From: Paenibacillus cellulositrophicus
Lineage (GTDB): Bacteria; Bacillota; Bacilli; Paenibacillales; Paenibacillaceae
Reading direction: 5' to 3'
Length of the DNA stretch: 64,000 nt
Assembly (NCBI RefSeq): GCF_009363095.1
Contig: NZ_CP045295.1
Coordinates: 5,051,001-5,115,000 of the forward strand
The position numbers were made by a program, and so were the translations under genes. The notes below the pieces were generated by a model. It ran no database searches. It had not been told where the DNA came from and saw only the letters and a list, made by a program, of their open reading frames with translations. Below, in pieces: positions 25,047 to 34,133 of the stretch; position 1 is the stretch's first letter; every line of letters starts with the position of its first letter.

Positions 25047-25520
25047 ATGGAAAAACATTATTCTATACAAGAAGCTTCACGGATGCTGGGGATCCCGAAG
25101 GATACACTCCGCTATTATGACCGTACCGGAATTGTTTCGCCGACCCGGGAAAACAATCGGTACCGCAGGTACTCGAAGAACGACCTCATCGATTTGATGA
25201 ACATTCAAATTATGCAGTATGCGGACTTTTCTCTTGACGAAATCAAGGGGAAGTTTGGGTTTCACAGGATGGAGAAGGTAGACCCTGCTTACTGCCAGGA
25301 GGTTGCTGAGTTCCTCAATGCCAAGAATGCCGAGACACGCAAAAAGATTGACCATCTTCAGAAGGTCAGTCAGCTGCTCGACGTAGCCGCCGATACGTTA
25401 AGAGACTTCAATTCAGAAAAAGACCAGCGGCTGGCGGAGATCGTGCGCGAAATTTATCAGGATATCCGTAAGAAGGAAGCGGGAATTTTCGAGGAGGGAT
25501 GTGATGATCATCAAGGTTAG
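25047..25520 (+). CDS. MerR-family transcriptional regulator
   Basis: 157 residues. N-terminal MerR winged helix (YSIQEASRMLGIPKDTLRYYDRTGIVSP), then a long dimerisation helix and a charged C-terminal tail. There is no conserved cysteine pattern for metal sensing; the two cysteines lie at YCQE and EEGCDD. The fold and operator resemble the AdhR/NmlR aldehyde-responsive branch, but the effector is unknown. No Shine-Dalgarno precedes the ATG, and the -10 hexamer ends only six bases upstream. Its 3' end overlaps a membrane-protein gene by 17 bases; that gene is presumably its target. Confidence 0.92.
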   Translation: MEKHYSIQEASRMLGIPKDTLRYYDRTGIVSPTRENNRYRRYSKNDLIDLMNIQIMQYADFSLDEIKGKFGFHRMEKVDPAYCQEVAEFLNAKNAETRKKIDHLQKVSQLLDVAADTLRDFNSEKDQRLAEIVREIYQDIRKKEAGIFEEGCDDHQG

Positions 25521-25938
25521 CAATTTTTATTACCTGATCGCAGGCATTTTTGCAGTACTGTTTGCCGCTACGCACGCATGGAACGGGCAATCCGCTGTTC
25601 TTCCAGAGCTCCAGGTAGGTGCGATCACGATGGAGACCCGGACGGTATTCATGTATGTTTGGCACATCATCACGGCGGAAAATCTGGTTTTCGGGGTCAT
25701 GTTTATTTGGATGTCATTCCAAAGCGATCGATCGAAGGTCCGGTTTGCCGCTTGGATGGTTGTGTCGCTTCTGATCGTACGGCTGATGGTCATTCTTGGC
25801 GTAACCGCATTTCAAGACGCTGCGTCCCTTATGGATACGTTAGTCGACTCGATTGCGATCGTCATTTATGTGGCCTTTATCATTTTGGGTATCAGGATGA
25901 AATCTAAAAAAGCAGGGACGTCAGAAGCTACATTTTAA
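25504..25938 (+). CDS. Four-helix membrane protein, function unknown
   Basis: 144 residues with four predicted membrane helices (about 8-25, 45-65, 78-97 and 108-128) and a basic C-terminus. There are His and Trp residues near helix one (THAWNGQ) and in helix two (VWHIITAENLV). GAGGAGGG at 25491-25498 supports the ATG at 25504, with GTG at 25501 as the alternative. It is co-transcribed with the MerR regulator, whose coding end it overlaps. No named family recognised with certainty. A MerR-controlled small-molecule efflux or stress membrane protein is possible (inference). Confidence 0.85.
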   Translation: MIIKVSNFYYLIAGIFAVLFAATHAWNGQSAVLPELQVGAITMETRTVFMYVWHIITAENLVFGVMFIWMSFQSDRSKVRFAAWMVVSLLIVRLMVILGVTAFQDAASLMDTLVDSIAIVIYVAFIILGIRMKSKKAGTSEATF

Positions 25939-26011
25939 TAGGAGGAATGAAGGTCATCAATGGGGGTTAGTGATCGAGTTGTCGGTTGTTCGGGCTTTTC
26001 CTTACCAAACC

Positions 26012-26066
26012 AAGAACCTCTCAAGCGTGCATAGGGTTACCCATGCAGCTCGGGAGGTTCTTTTGA
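26012..26066 (+). terminator. Long hairpin terminator after the MerR operon
   Basis: Outer stem AAGAACCTC / GAGGTTCTT with an inner stem GCATAGGG / CCCATGC, ending in TTTTG. Confidence 0.75.
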
Positions 26067-26131
26067 CGTAGAGCTTTCTTTTGGTCCTGAGGTATTTGAT
26101 GTTAATTACACGTAACAGGATTGCACGCACC

Positions 26132-26263
26132 CGCGGAGAAGACGGAATCTTTCTGGAGAAGCGGGCAGCGGTCGCCTTTGTCCCCGGATTTCCACTTAGG
26201 CATGTTACCGATCAGGAAATCTGGGGGCAACAGCGATCGGAAGAACGATCCGGCATCGGAGCG
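26132..26263 (-). repeat. Structured intergenic repeat, copy E
   Basis: The same element as at 8 and 24 kb but on the minus strand. Read on that strand it has TCGCTGTTG, an inner stem of the CCCCCAGATTT / AAATCCGGGG type, the core CAAAGGCGACCGCTG, and outer arms GGATCGTTCT / AGAAAGATTCC. It is the first of three tandem copies. Confidence 0.85.
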
Positions 26264-26369
26264 GTCATCGAAGCTCAACATTTACATGATCTGCACCAAT
26301 GAGGGGCTTCAAGGCTCATCGTATGCATTTACGAGATCTGCTCCTAAGAGCAGCTTAGAGGCAGGGGTC

Positions 26370-26500
26370 AGCGGAGAGGACGGAATCGTTCTGGAGAAGC
26401 GTCAGCGGTCGCCTTTGTCCCCGGATTTCCACTTAGGCATGTTACCGATCAGGAAATCTGGGGGCAACAGCGATCGGAAGAACGATCCGGCATCGGAGCG
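26370..26500 (-). repeat. Structured intergenic repeat, copy F
   Basis: Second tandem copy. On the minus strand its outer arms GGATCGTTCT / AGAACGATTCC pair perfectly apart from the extra T, a change from the copy at 26132 that improves the pairing. Confidence 0.85.
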
Positions 26501-26607
26501 GTCATCGAAGCTCAACATTTACATGATCTGCACCAATGAGGGGCTTCAAGGCTCATCGTATGCATTTACGAGATCTGCTCCTAAGAGCAGCTTAGAGGCA
26601 GTGGTCA

Positions 26608-26740
26608 GCGGAGAGGACGGAATCGTTCTGGAGAAGCGGGCAGCGGTCGCCTTTGTCCCCGGATTTCCACCTTGGCATGTTACCGATCAGGAAATCTGGG
26701 GGCAACAGCGATCGGAAGAACGATCCGGCATCGGAGCGGT
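26608..26740 (-). repeat. Structured intergenic repeat, copy G
   Basis: Third tandem copy, with the same arms as the copy at 26370 and small differences in the apical loop. It is the copy nearest the spoVR stop, in the sense orientation of spoVR. Confidence 0.85.
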
Positions 26741-26855
26741 CATCGAAGCTCAACATTTAGCATCGGTAAGATCCGCTTCTTTGATCATGCAATAAGAAGA
26801 CAGCTACGAGTAAAGTGTCCAACGGAGTATGCTGCAACGGGCGAGAGAACCTCCC

Positions 26856-28292
26856 TCACACGAACCGCCGATGCAGCTTCTTGCCGTCGTAGGAGAACAT
26901 TACCTTTTTGTCCTCGACGATGGTCTCGAGATGCACGGTGCGGCCCCACAGCTGGTATACATAAGGCAGCGTGCGCTCCATGTACTTCAGGTCGAGCTCG
27001 ATGCCCTCGTACATATGCTTGATCACCATCTCGCCGGTCCGCAGGTAATCGCCGTCCTCGACGACGAGGTAAGGGCTGCCGCCGTTGACTCGGGCGAAGA
27101 CGAGCTGGTCGCGGATGTTCTCCCAGCTTTTATCGGTGATTTTCCACTCAGGGCCCTTTTTCTCGAAGACGTACAGGTCCAGATCCTCAGTCAGCTGCTT
27201 CGTCATATAGTTGCGGATAAAGGAAATGTCCGAATCGAATTCGCGCACTTCGAAGATTTTCTCACGGCCTTGGCCGGGTTTGCGGCCGCCGAACTCGATT
27301 TCCTCCTGGGTCGGATGGTCCCAGCGGCGCTCGATGTCCTCAAAGATTTTCAGACCCAAATAGTATGGATTCAGGCTGTGCCGGGACGGCTGCACGACGG
27401 AAGAGTTGAGCTTGGCGAATTCGATCGTCTCGTCGCTCGTCAGATCCAGCTCGCGGATGATCCGCTGATGCCAGTACGAAGCCCAGCCTTCGTTCATGAT
27501 TTTGGTCTCCATCTGCGGCCAGAAATAGAGCATTTCGTCGCGGAGCATCGTCATAATGTCGCGCTGCCAGTCCTCCAGCACTTCGGAAAATTCCTGGATG
27601 AACCAGACGATGTCCTTTTCCGGTTCAGGCGGGAATTTACGGTTAGCCGCGCTTTCCTTGGCCTCCGGCTCGGGTGTGTGATCGAGACTCCACAAGTCGT
27701 CGTACTCGCCGGGCTGGGTTTGCATCTTGCCGGACTCCTTCTGCGCTTTCAGCTTCATTTCCATGTAGCGCTGTTTATCCAGGTGCTGCGGCTTGATCAG
27801 CTGGGGATCAACATGCTCCTGGACGGCCAGTACGGCATCGATGAAGCGCTCCACAACTTCGGTGCCATGCTCGAGTTCGTATTGGCTGATCCGCTCCGCG
27901 GTGGCCGACATGCTCTCGACCATGTTGCGGTTGGTGGCGGAGAAGCGGTAGTTGTTTTTGAAAAAGTCGCAGTGCGCCAAGACGTGAGCCACGATGAGCT
28001 TGTTCTGGATCAGGGAGTTGCCGTCGAGCAGAAAGGCGTAGCACGGATTGGAGTTGATGACCAGCTCATAGATTTTGCTCAGGCCGAAGTCGTACTGCAT
28101 TTTCATCTTATTGAACGTCTTGCCGAAGCTCCAGTGCGAAAAACGGGTAGGCATCCCGTAAGCACCGAAGGTGTAAATAATGTCCGCCGGACAAATTTCG
28201 TAACGCATCGGATAATAATCCAGGCCGAAGCCGTCAGCGATCTCCATAATTTCACTAATGGCGTATTCCAGCTGTTTGATCTCGTCGCTCAT
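26856..28292 (-). CDS. spoVR: SpoVR family protein
   Basis: 478 residues, the length of Bacillus SpoVR, with family landmarks YPMRYEICPADIIY, LVINSNPCYAFLL, the NEGWASYWH motif and NPYYLGLKIFED. In Bacillus it is needed for proper spore cortex; the enterobacterial homologue YcgB belongs to the YeaG-YeaH-YcgB starvation set. The start is placed at 28292 (MSDEIKQLEY), where GGAAGGAG is correctly spaced. An open frame continues upstream to 28466 without a start signal. It has its own promoter region and ends toward the tandem repeats. Confidence 0.95.
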   Translation of the reverse strand: MSDEIKQLEYAISEIMEIADGFGLDYYPMRYEICPADIIYTFGAYGMPTRFSHWSFGKTFNKMKMQYDFGLSKIYELVINSNPCYAFLLDGNSLIQNKLIVAHVLAHCDFFKNNYRFSATNRNMVESMSATAERISQYELEHGTEVVERFIDAVLAVQEHVDPQLIKPQHLDKQRYMEMKLKAQKESGKMQTQPGEYDDLWSLDHTPEPEAKESAANRKFPPEPEKDIVWFIQEFSEVLEDWQRDIMTMLRDEMLYFWPQMETKIMNEGWASYWHQRIIRELDLTSDETIEFAKLNSSVVQPSRHSLNPYYLGLKIFEDIERRWDHPTQEEIEFGGRKPGQGREKIFEVREFDSDISFIRNYMTKQLTEDLDLYVFEKKGPEWKITDKSWENIRDQLVFARVNGGSPYLVVEDGDYLRTGEMVIKHMYEGIELDLKYMERTLPYVYQLWGRTVHLETIVEDKKVMFSYDGKKLHRRFV

Positions 28293-28556
28293 TCGTTCAT
28301 TGCTCCTTCCTTCTGCGGAAGAATAAAATATGATATCGGGACTATATTTCAATATATTCAGCAGCACCTCAAGTATGAACTGACATGGCTGGCCGAAAGT
28401 CCGGATTCTGTCCCGGATCATGTTGTTGGCAAATCCCAGCAGCCCGGAAATTAATGCAGTCTTCATGTCGATTTATGTTAGAATATAAGAGCATGACTCT
28501 AAGGTTTCCTATTTACGAAAGCGTTTTATATTTTTGCGGGCGGTGACTGCGTTACC

Positions 28557-30344
28557 ATGTGGAAGTACTTTGTGCAAGCAACCAACAACATGAGGATCCG
28601 GAATAAATTGATCTTTTCCTACCTGTTCGTCGTCATGATCCCCGTGCTGATCGTGGGGGGCATCATTACCGCCTATTTCAGACAGGATGCACTGGACAAC
28701 GCCATAGAGCAGACTTCCAACGATGTGGATAAAATCAAAAGCCAGCTGTCCACCATGCTGTCCGTGCCAATCTCGATTTCCAACAAGCTGTATTTGGACG
28801 ATAACCTGAAGGACCTGGTCAATACAAATTACACGACTATTCTCCAAATGGTGCAGGCCTATTCGAAATACAACGATTTTGAAGAGCTTCCGCGGCTCTA
28901 TAACGAAATCAGCAACGTCCGCTTCTACCATTACAACAGGACGATGATCAACAACACCCAGTTTATTAACGTTACCGCCAAGATTGAGGGGGAGGAATGG
29001 TTCCAAACGGCCATGAACAACCCGCGGATCGGCTGGTTCTTTATGGAAGGCAGCGACATCGGCACCGAAAAGAAGCTGAGCCTGGTGCGCCGGATCAAGT
29101 TCAAGGATTACCGAACCCCGGGAGTGCTGGTCATTACGCTCAATCAGAGCATGCTAAACTCGATCCTGAGCAAGGAAACGTTCAACACGCTCATTGCGGA
29201 TGACAGCGGATACATTGTGGCCGCCAAAAATCCGCAGAACGTCGGTAAAACGCTGAAACAGCTGGATTTGAACATCGATATGCATCAAGGACAGGAACAG
29301 ACGATCAGCCGGCGCGTAAATGGGGTGTCCTCCAACATTATCGTGGACAAGCTGACGCCGCAAACGAGCTTGAATGGCCTCAGCGTCGTGTCGGTCTTTT
29401 CAACCCAGGGAATTGTCCAAGACGCCAAAAAGGTCGGATGGATCGGCATGGCGCTGGTGATCGGTGTGCTGATCCTGGCGCTTACGCTGATATTCGTCGT
29501 ATCCAAGCTGACGACCAACCGGCTTCTGCATTTGAGCAGACAGCTGAACAAGGTGGCCCGGGGGAACTTCGATACGATTTCCTTCTTGGATGGCAATGAC
29601 GAAATTGGGCAGCTCTCCCGCCAGTTCAACTATATGGTCCGTAGCATCAACGACCTGCTGAACCAGGTGTATGAGAGCAATGAGAAGAACACCAAGCTTG
29701 AGGTTGCGCAAAAAGAAATCAAGCTCAAAATGATGGCCAGCCAGATCAACCCGCACTTTTTGTTCAATGCCCTGGAATCGATCCGGATGAAGGCTCATCT
29801 GAACGGGGAGAAGGAGATCGCCAATATCGTGCGGCTGCTTGGCAAGCTGATGCGCAAAAACCTCGAAATCGGCAGTGTGAAAAAAACGCTGAAAGAGGAA
29901 ATGGACATTGTCCGCGCGTATTTGGAAATCCAGAAGTTCCGCTATGAGGACCGCTTGAGCTACGAACTGATCGTCGAGCCGGAAACCGAACGGGTGCTGC
30001 TTCCGCCGCTGATCATTCAGCCGCTGGTGGAGAATGCGATTATCCATGGCCTGGAAGGCAAGGAAGTGGACGGGATGCTGCGCGTCCGCTGCTCGATGAA
30101 GGAAGATATGCTGCATGTCGAGGTTATCGATAACGGGGCCGGCATGTCGGAGGAACGCAGGCAATTCGTTCTGGCGACGCTGGATGCGGAAGAAGGGGAA
30201 GGCAACCGCATCGGCTTGCGGAACATCCATCAGCGAATTAAGCTGACGTATGGAGACGACTTCGGACTGCATATTACGAGTATCCCGGGACAGGGAACCA
30301 AGATGGAATTCATGATACCAACAGGGGGAGAAATGCATGTTTAA
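28557..30344 (+). CDS. YesM-like sensor histidine kinase
   Basis: 595 residues: membrane helix one (about 19-41), a large extracytoplasmic Cache-like sensor (42-290), helix two (about 298-322), HAMP, then the His_kinase domain with phospho-acceptor His400 in QINPHFLFNALESIR and an HATPase (IIQPLVENAIIHG, DNGAGMSE). Its stop overlaps the following AraC-type regulator by 8 bases. The ribosome site before ATG 28557 is weak (GGTGA). This kinase class usually senses carbohydrates or binding proteins. The importer genes 1.8 kb downstream are the likely target. Confidence 0.92.
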   Translation: MWKYFVQATNNMRIRNKLIFSYLFVVMIPVLIVGGIITAYFRQDALDNAIEQTSNDVDKIKSQLSTMLSVPISISNKLYLDDNLKDLVNTNYTTILQMVQAYSKYNDFEELPRLYNEISNVRFYHYNRTMINNTQFINVTAKIEGEEWFQTAMNNPRIGWFFMEGSDIGTEKKLSLVRRIKFKDYRTPGVLVITLNQSMLNSILSKETFNTLIADDSGYIVAAKNPQNVGKTLKQLDLNIDMHQGQEQTISRRVNGVSSNIIVDKLTPQTSLNGLSVVSVFSTQGIVQDAKKVGWIGMALVIGVLILALTLIFVVSKLTTNRLLHLSRQLNKVARGNFDTISFLDGNDEIGQLSRQFNYMVRSINDLLNQVYESNEKNTKLEVAQKEIKLKMMASQINPHFLFNALESIRMKAHLNGEKEIANIVRLLGKLMRKNLEIGSVKKTLKEEMDIVRAYLEIQKFRYEDRLSYELIVEPETERVLLPPLIIQPLVENAIIHGLEGKEVDGMLRVRCSMKEDMLHVEVIDNGAGMSEERRQFVLATLDAEEGEGNRIGLRNIHQRIKLTYGDDFGLHITSIPGQGTKMEFMIPTGGEMHV

Positions 30345-31881
30345 CGTTTTGATTGTGGATGACGAACCGATGATCCGCGAAGGTCTCAAGACGATCATCG
30401 ACTGGGAGAGCTTCGGGTTTACGGTGGTGGATACGGCGGCCAACGGCCGGGATGGGCTGGATAAAATCAAAGAGCTGAAGCCCGATCTGACTATCATCGA
30501 TATCCGCATGCCGGGCATGACCGGTCTCGACGTCATTGAAGAGGCCCGGGCCGCCATGATCTCGACGCATTTTCTAATTTTGAGCGGATATGCCGATTTT
30601 GATTATGCCAAGCGGGCGATCGGTTACGGCGTGAACGGATACCTGCTGAAGCCGCTGGATGAGGAGGAGCTCGGAGAGGAGCTGCAGCGGATCGGCGCGA
30701 TTCTGACCCGGGAGAAGCAATCGCACCGTTCCGCGGAAGAGGACCATGTCTTCCGTGAGCACCTGCTTGAATCCTTTTTGCTGCAGGAAGAATCGCTTCG
30801 GGATCCGGCGATGGTCATGCAGCTGGGGCTGGACTGGCCGAGGTATCAGATCGTCCTGCTCGAAATCCATGGATCGGCGGACGATGCACCTTTAGCCGCC
30901 TTAAGACGAAAGCTGTCGGTCCATTTTGAAAGTGCGGAGCGTGTCATTGTGTTTTCGGCGGGGCCGTTTGCGGCCGTGCTGTGGGACCGGGGCATGTCCC
31001 GGGAAGACGATGCTGCCCGCTATTACGCGGAATGGGGTGCGCTGCTGCCGGATAACAAGGGATGGTTTGCCGCCGCCGGGGGAGCGGTCACCGATATTTC
31101 GCTCATCGGACAATCGTATGCGGAGGCCGCCGAGCTGCTGCACCATCGTTTTCTGTTCCATGAAGAGCGTTTGATGCTGCCCGGGGATTTGACCCTAATG
31201 GCAGAAGCTTACCCGGAGAAGGCGCCGCTCGATCCAACCGGAGAAATCGAACTGTCGGATATGCTGTATTATGCGCTGGACATCCGCAGCATGGAAGCGG
31301 TCGGCCGCTTTTTTGACGAGCTGGAGGAGCGGGTTGTCGGTTTCGGGCAGGCCGAGCAGGCGGTGAAGTCGGCGGTGACCCATATTTTGACCATGGCCAT
31401 CAACAAGCTGTCGGGACAGAACCAGGCATTGTATCCACTGCTGCAGGATGCGCCGCTCTTCTTTACGGAGGCGTTCCGCCAGCCGACATGGGAGCAGCTG
31501 AAAGCGGTGGCGGCCGCCCATTTAAGCAGCCTGATCGAGAGGATCGGCGGCGGGAGCAAGGATGCCGTGCTGAAGCAGATGATCGATTTTATTCACCGGA
31601 ACTACAAGGAGAACCTGAAGCTGGAGCTTCTGGCCCAGGTGTTTAATTACAACAGCGCTTACCTGGGGAAAATGTTCAAAAACTATACGGGTGAGAATTT
31701 CAACGCGTTCCTGGACAACGTGCGGATTGAGCACGCGAAGGAGCTGTTATCCCAGGGATTCAAGGTGCATCAAGTGGCGGCATGTGTCGGGTATGCAAAC
31801 GTGGACTATTTTCACAGCAAATTCAAGAAATATGTCGGGGCATCCCCGTCGTCATTCCGGAAAAAGGAGCCTTCCGAGTAG
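30337..31881 (+). CDS. YesN-like AraC-family response regulator
   Basis: 514 residues. Receiver with Asp55 in IIDIRMPG and Lys in LLKPLD; a middle region of about 270 residues; and a C-terminal AraC/XylS double helix-turn-helix (LELLAQVFNYNSAYLGKMFKNYTG, then VGYANVDYFHSKFKKY). It is coupled to the kinase by overlap. AGGGGGA at 30322-30328 supports the ATG. It probably activates the permease/binding-protein genes that follow (position and family, not proven). Confidence 0.93.
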   Translation: MFNVLIVDDEPMIREGLKTIIDWESFGFTVVDTAANGRDGLDKIKELKPDLTIIDIRMPGMTGLDVIEEARAAMISTHFLILSGYADFDYAKRAIGYGVNGYLLKPLDEEELGEELQRIGAILTREKQSHRSAEEDHVFREHLLESFLLQEESLRDPAMVMQLGLDWPRYQIVLLEIHGSADDAPLAALRRKLSVHFESAERVIVFSAGPFAAVLWDRGMSREDDAARYYAEWGALLPDNKGWFAAAGGAVTDISLIGQSYAEAAELLHHRFLFHEERLMLPGDLTLMAEAYPEKAPLDPTGEIELSDMLYYALDIRSMEAVGRFFDELEERVVGFGQAEQAVKSAVTHILTMAINKLSGQNQALYPLLQDAPLFFTEAFRQPTWEQLKAVAAAHLSSLIERIGGGSKDAVLKQMIDFIHRNYKENLKLELLAQVFNYNSAYLGKMFKNYTGENFNAFLDNVRIEHAKELLSQGFKVHQVAACVGYANVDYFHSKFKKYVGASPSSFRKKEPSE

Positions 31882-31931
31882 TCTCTTGACTTTCGCTGAT
31901 CCTGCGGGATGATTTTGGCTATACCGTCTTT

Positions 31932-31945
31932 CAAAAACGTTTTCG
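31932..31945. promoter_or_regulatory. LacI/CcpA-like palindrome upstream of the importer operon
   Basis: CAAAAACGTTTTCG contains the palindrome AAAACGTTTT with a central CG, the form of LacI-family operators. Related motifs follow at 32014-32022 (ATGAAAGCG) and 32071-32082 (TAAGCGCTTCAT). None is a perfect cre. The transcription start of the operon is not clear. Confidence 0.35.
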
Positions 31946-31950
31946 AGGCG

Positions 31951-31988
31951 AAATTCCCCCTGAAAATTAGATTTTTGGGGGAATTTTT
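31951..31988 (+). terminator. Terminator after the YesN-like gene
   Basis: AAATTCCCCC pairs perfectly with GGGGGAATTT and runs into further T residues. It separates the regulator from the importer operon. Confidence 0.85.
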
Positions 31989-32125
31989 GTGTAAAGTCAT
32001 GTCAAATTTCGACTATGAAAGCGTTATATCTAATTTTTATATGATTTTAGGTGAAATCCGATGGGTATTTTTATAAGCGCTTCATTTAGTAAGATTGAGT
32101 TATCAATTAGAGGAGGGGTTATTGA

Positions 32126-33109
32126 ATGGAAGCGCTCACACCTAACACCATTCCCCGCAGCGGTCAAGATACTGCTAAAGCACCAAAGCGTAAACGAAAG
32201 GGTGGCTTCTGGAGTACGGTGCTCCAGCAAAAATATTTATATTTAATGTCGCTCCCTTTTGTCATTTGGGTGTTCGTGTTCAGTTACCTGCCGCTTTGGG
32301 GCTGGACGATGGCCTTTCAAAACTACAAACCGGCAAGGTCATTCTCCGAGCAAAAATGGGTAGGATTTAAATATTTCCACGAGCTGTTCCAAGACGACCG
32401 GTTTTATCTGGTGCTGCGGAACACGCTGGCGATGAGCTTCATGGGCCTCATTCTGGGATTCGTGGTTCCGATCTTCTTCGCGATTCTCCTTAATGAGCTG
32501 CGGGGCATGTTCTTCAAGCGGTTCGTGCAGACGGTTTCTTACCTGCCGCACTTTGTATCCTGGGTCGTTGTGGCAGGCATTATTACGAAAATGCTTTCAA
32601 TTGACGGTGGTGCGGTCAACCAGATTTTGATGGCGCTCCACCTCACGGACGAACCTATACAGTTCATGGCGAAGGGTAACTGGTTCTGGTACATTGTAAC
32701 CGGTTCCGATGTCTGGAAGGAAACAGGCTGGAATACGATCATCTATTTGGCAGCAATCACAGGGATTGACCCGGAGCTGTACGAAGCATCCCGCGTCGAC
32801 GGTGCGAGCCGCTGGAGACAGATGTGGCACATTACGCTGCCGGGCATCCGCTCGACGATCTCGGTTCTCTTGATTATGTCGATTGGCCACTTGATCAGCA
32901 TCGGCTTCGAGAAACAATTCCTGCTCGGCAACAACCTGGTGACGGATTACTCGGAGGTTCTCGATCTGTACGCACTGAATTACGGTCTGAATATGGGCAG
33001 GTTCTCATACGGTACCGCCATCGGCATATTCAACTCCGTAGTCAGCATCATCCTGTTGTTTACGGCTAACGGCATTTTCAAAAAGGTTACGAAAGAAAGC
33101 ATTATGTAG
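32126..33109 (+). CDS. LplB-like ABC sugar permease
   Basis: 327 residues with six membrane helices and the inner-membrane EAA loop (YEASRVDGASRWRQMWHITLPGI). It belongs to the CUT1 class, LplB/YtcP branch, which imports oligosaccharides or uronide-containing chains in Bacillus and Paenibacillus. AGAGGAGGGG just upstream supports the ATG. It is followed 16 bases later by its partner permease and then the binding lipoprotein. There is no ATPase gene in the cluster. Confidence 0.93.
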   Translation: MEALTPNTIPRSGQDTAKAPKRKRKGGFWSTVLQQKYLYLMSLPFVIWVFVFSYLPLWGWTMAFQNYKPARSFSEQKWVGFKYFHELFQDDRFYLVLRNTLAMSFMGLILGFVVPIFFAILLNELRGMFFKRFVQTVSYLPHFVSWVVVAGIITKMLSIDGGAVNQILMALHLTDEPIQFMAKGNWFWYIVTGSDVWKETGWNTIIYLAAITGIDPELYEASRVDGASRWRQMWHITLPGIRSTISVLLIMSIGHLISIGFEKQFLLGNNLVTDYSEVLDLYALNYGLNMGRFSYGTAIGIFNSVVSIILLFTANGIFKKVTKESIM

Positions 33110-33125
33110 GAGGCGAGAAATCGAG

Positions 33126-34025
33126 ATGCCAAACAAAGCGTTTAATGCGACCAGATCCGATAAGATCTTCGATATATGCAACATCATCTTCATGGCGATC
33201 GTGCTGATCGTTACGCTGTATCCGTTTCTGAACGTGCTCGCCATATCGCTGAACGATTCCATCGATACGGTGCGCGGAGGCATCACTATCTGGCCGCGTG
33301 CGTTCACATTTGAAAACTATAAGACGATATTTGCTTATGACACTTTGCTTCAAGGCTTGAAAATTTCCATTTTGCGTACGATCGTCGGTGCTGTTCTGGG
33401 GCTGCTCAGCGCATCGATGCTGGCCTATACGCTCAGCCGGCCTGATTTCCAGGCCCGGAAGTTCGTATCGACATTCCTGGCGATGACGATGTACTTCTCC
33501 GGCGGCCTGATCCCGGGATACATCCTGATGCGCGACCTGAACCTGATCGGCACGTTCTGGGTCTATGTTCTGCCGGGTCTCGTCAGTGCATTCAACGTAT
33601 TTATCGTCCGCTCCTTTATCGACGGCTTGCCTTATGCGCTTCAGGAATCGGCCAAGCTGGACGGAGCCAACGATTTTACGGTATACTGGCGCATTATCCT
33701 GCCGCTCTGTAAACCGGTTCTTGCTACGATCGCGCTGTTCCTTGCCGTAGGTCAGTGGAACTCCTGGTTCGATACGTACCTGTATAACGGCAGCAACGCC
33801 ACCTGGACCACCCTGCAGTACGAGCTGATGAAGGTGCTTCAGAGCACGCAGCAGGGCGGCGGAGCGATCAACGCCAATGATATGGCCAAGCAAATGGCCC
33901 AGATTTCGCCGGAATCGATCAAGATGGCCATTACCATCGTCGTGACCGTGCCGATCCTGATCGTCTATCCGTTCCTGCAGAAATATTTTGTCAGCGGCAT
34001 GACGCTGGGCGCGGTCAAATCGTAA
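33126..34025 (+). CDS. LplC-like ABC sugar permease
   Basis: 299 residues, six helices, EAA loop LQESAKLDGANDFTVYWRIILPL. It is the second permease of the CUT1 pair and forms the membrane channel with the LplB-like protein. AGGAGG at 33108-33113 lies 12 bases before the ATG. The binding-protein gene follows after 108 bases and is probably in the same transcript. Confidence 0.93.
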   Translation: MPNKAFNATRSDKIFDICNIIFMAIVLIVTLYPFLNVLAISLNDSIDTVRGGITIWPRAFTFENYKTIFAYDTLLQGLKISILRTIVGAVLGLLSASMLAYTLSRPDFQARKFVSTFLAMTMYFSGGLIPGYILMRDLNLIGTFWVYVLPGLVSAFNVFIVRSFIDGLPYALQESAKLDGANDFTVYWRIILPLCKPVLATIALFLAVGQWNSWFDTYLYNGSNATWTTLQYELMKVLQSTQQGGGAINANDMAKQMAQISPESIKMAITIVVTVPILIVYPFLQKYFVSGMTLGAVKS

Positions 34026-34133
34026 AAAACGCTTTTTCAGAAGTTACATTCTTATATAGAGGTATCAGCAGGCTAGCCTGTTATACAAAATAGATAAAGA
34101 AAAAGATTAGACATCATGGGGAGGGTTTACGCA

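Larger units (their letters stand above)
26132..26760. repeat. Tandem 238-base repeat array, about 2.6 units
   Basis: Units begin at 26132, 26370 and 26608, exactly 238 bases apart, and are nearly identical. Each unit consists of one structured repeat on the minus strand plus about 105 bases of linker. The third unit stops being similar after about 26760. The gap 25939-26855 contains this array and a terminator and no supportable gene. The 224-codon open frame across it is generated by the repeats. Confidence 0.9.

Noticed and set aside
26132..26760. CRISPR array
   Set aside because: The repeat unit is 238 bases with near-identical linkers, so there are no short repeats with unique spacers, and no cas gene is nearby.
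26121..26795. 224-codon open frame across the tandem repeats
   Set aside because: The 238-base unit generates a repetitive frame with no ribosome site and no protein-like composition.
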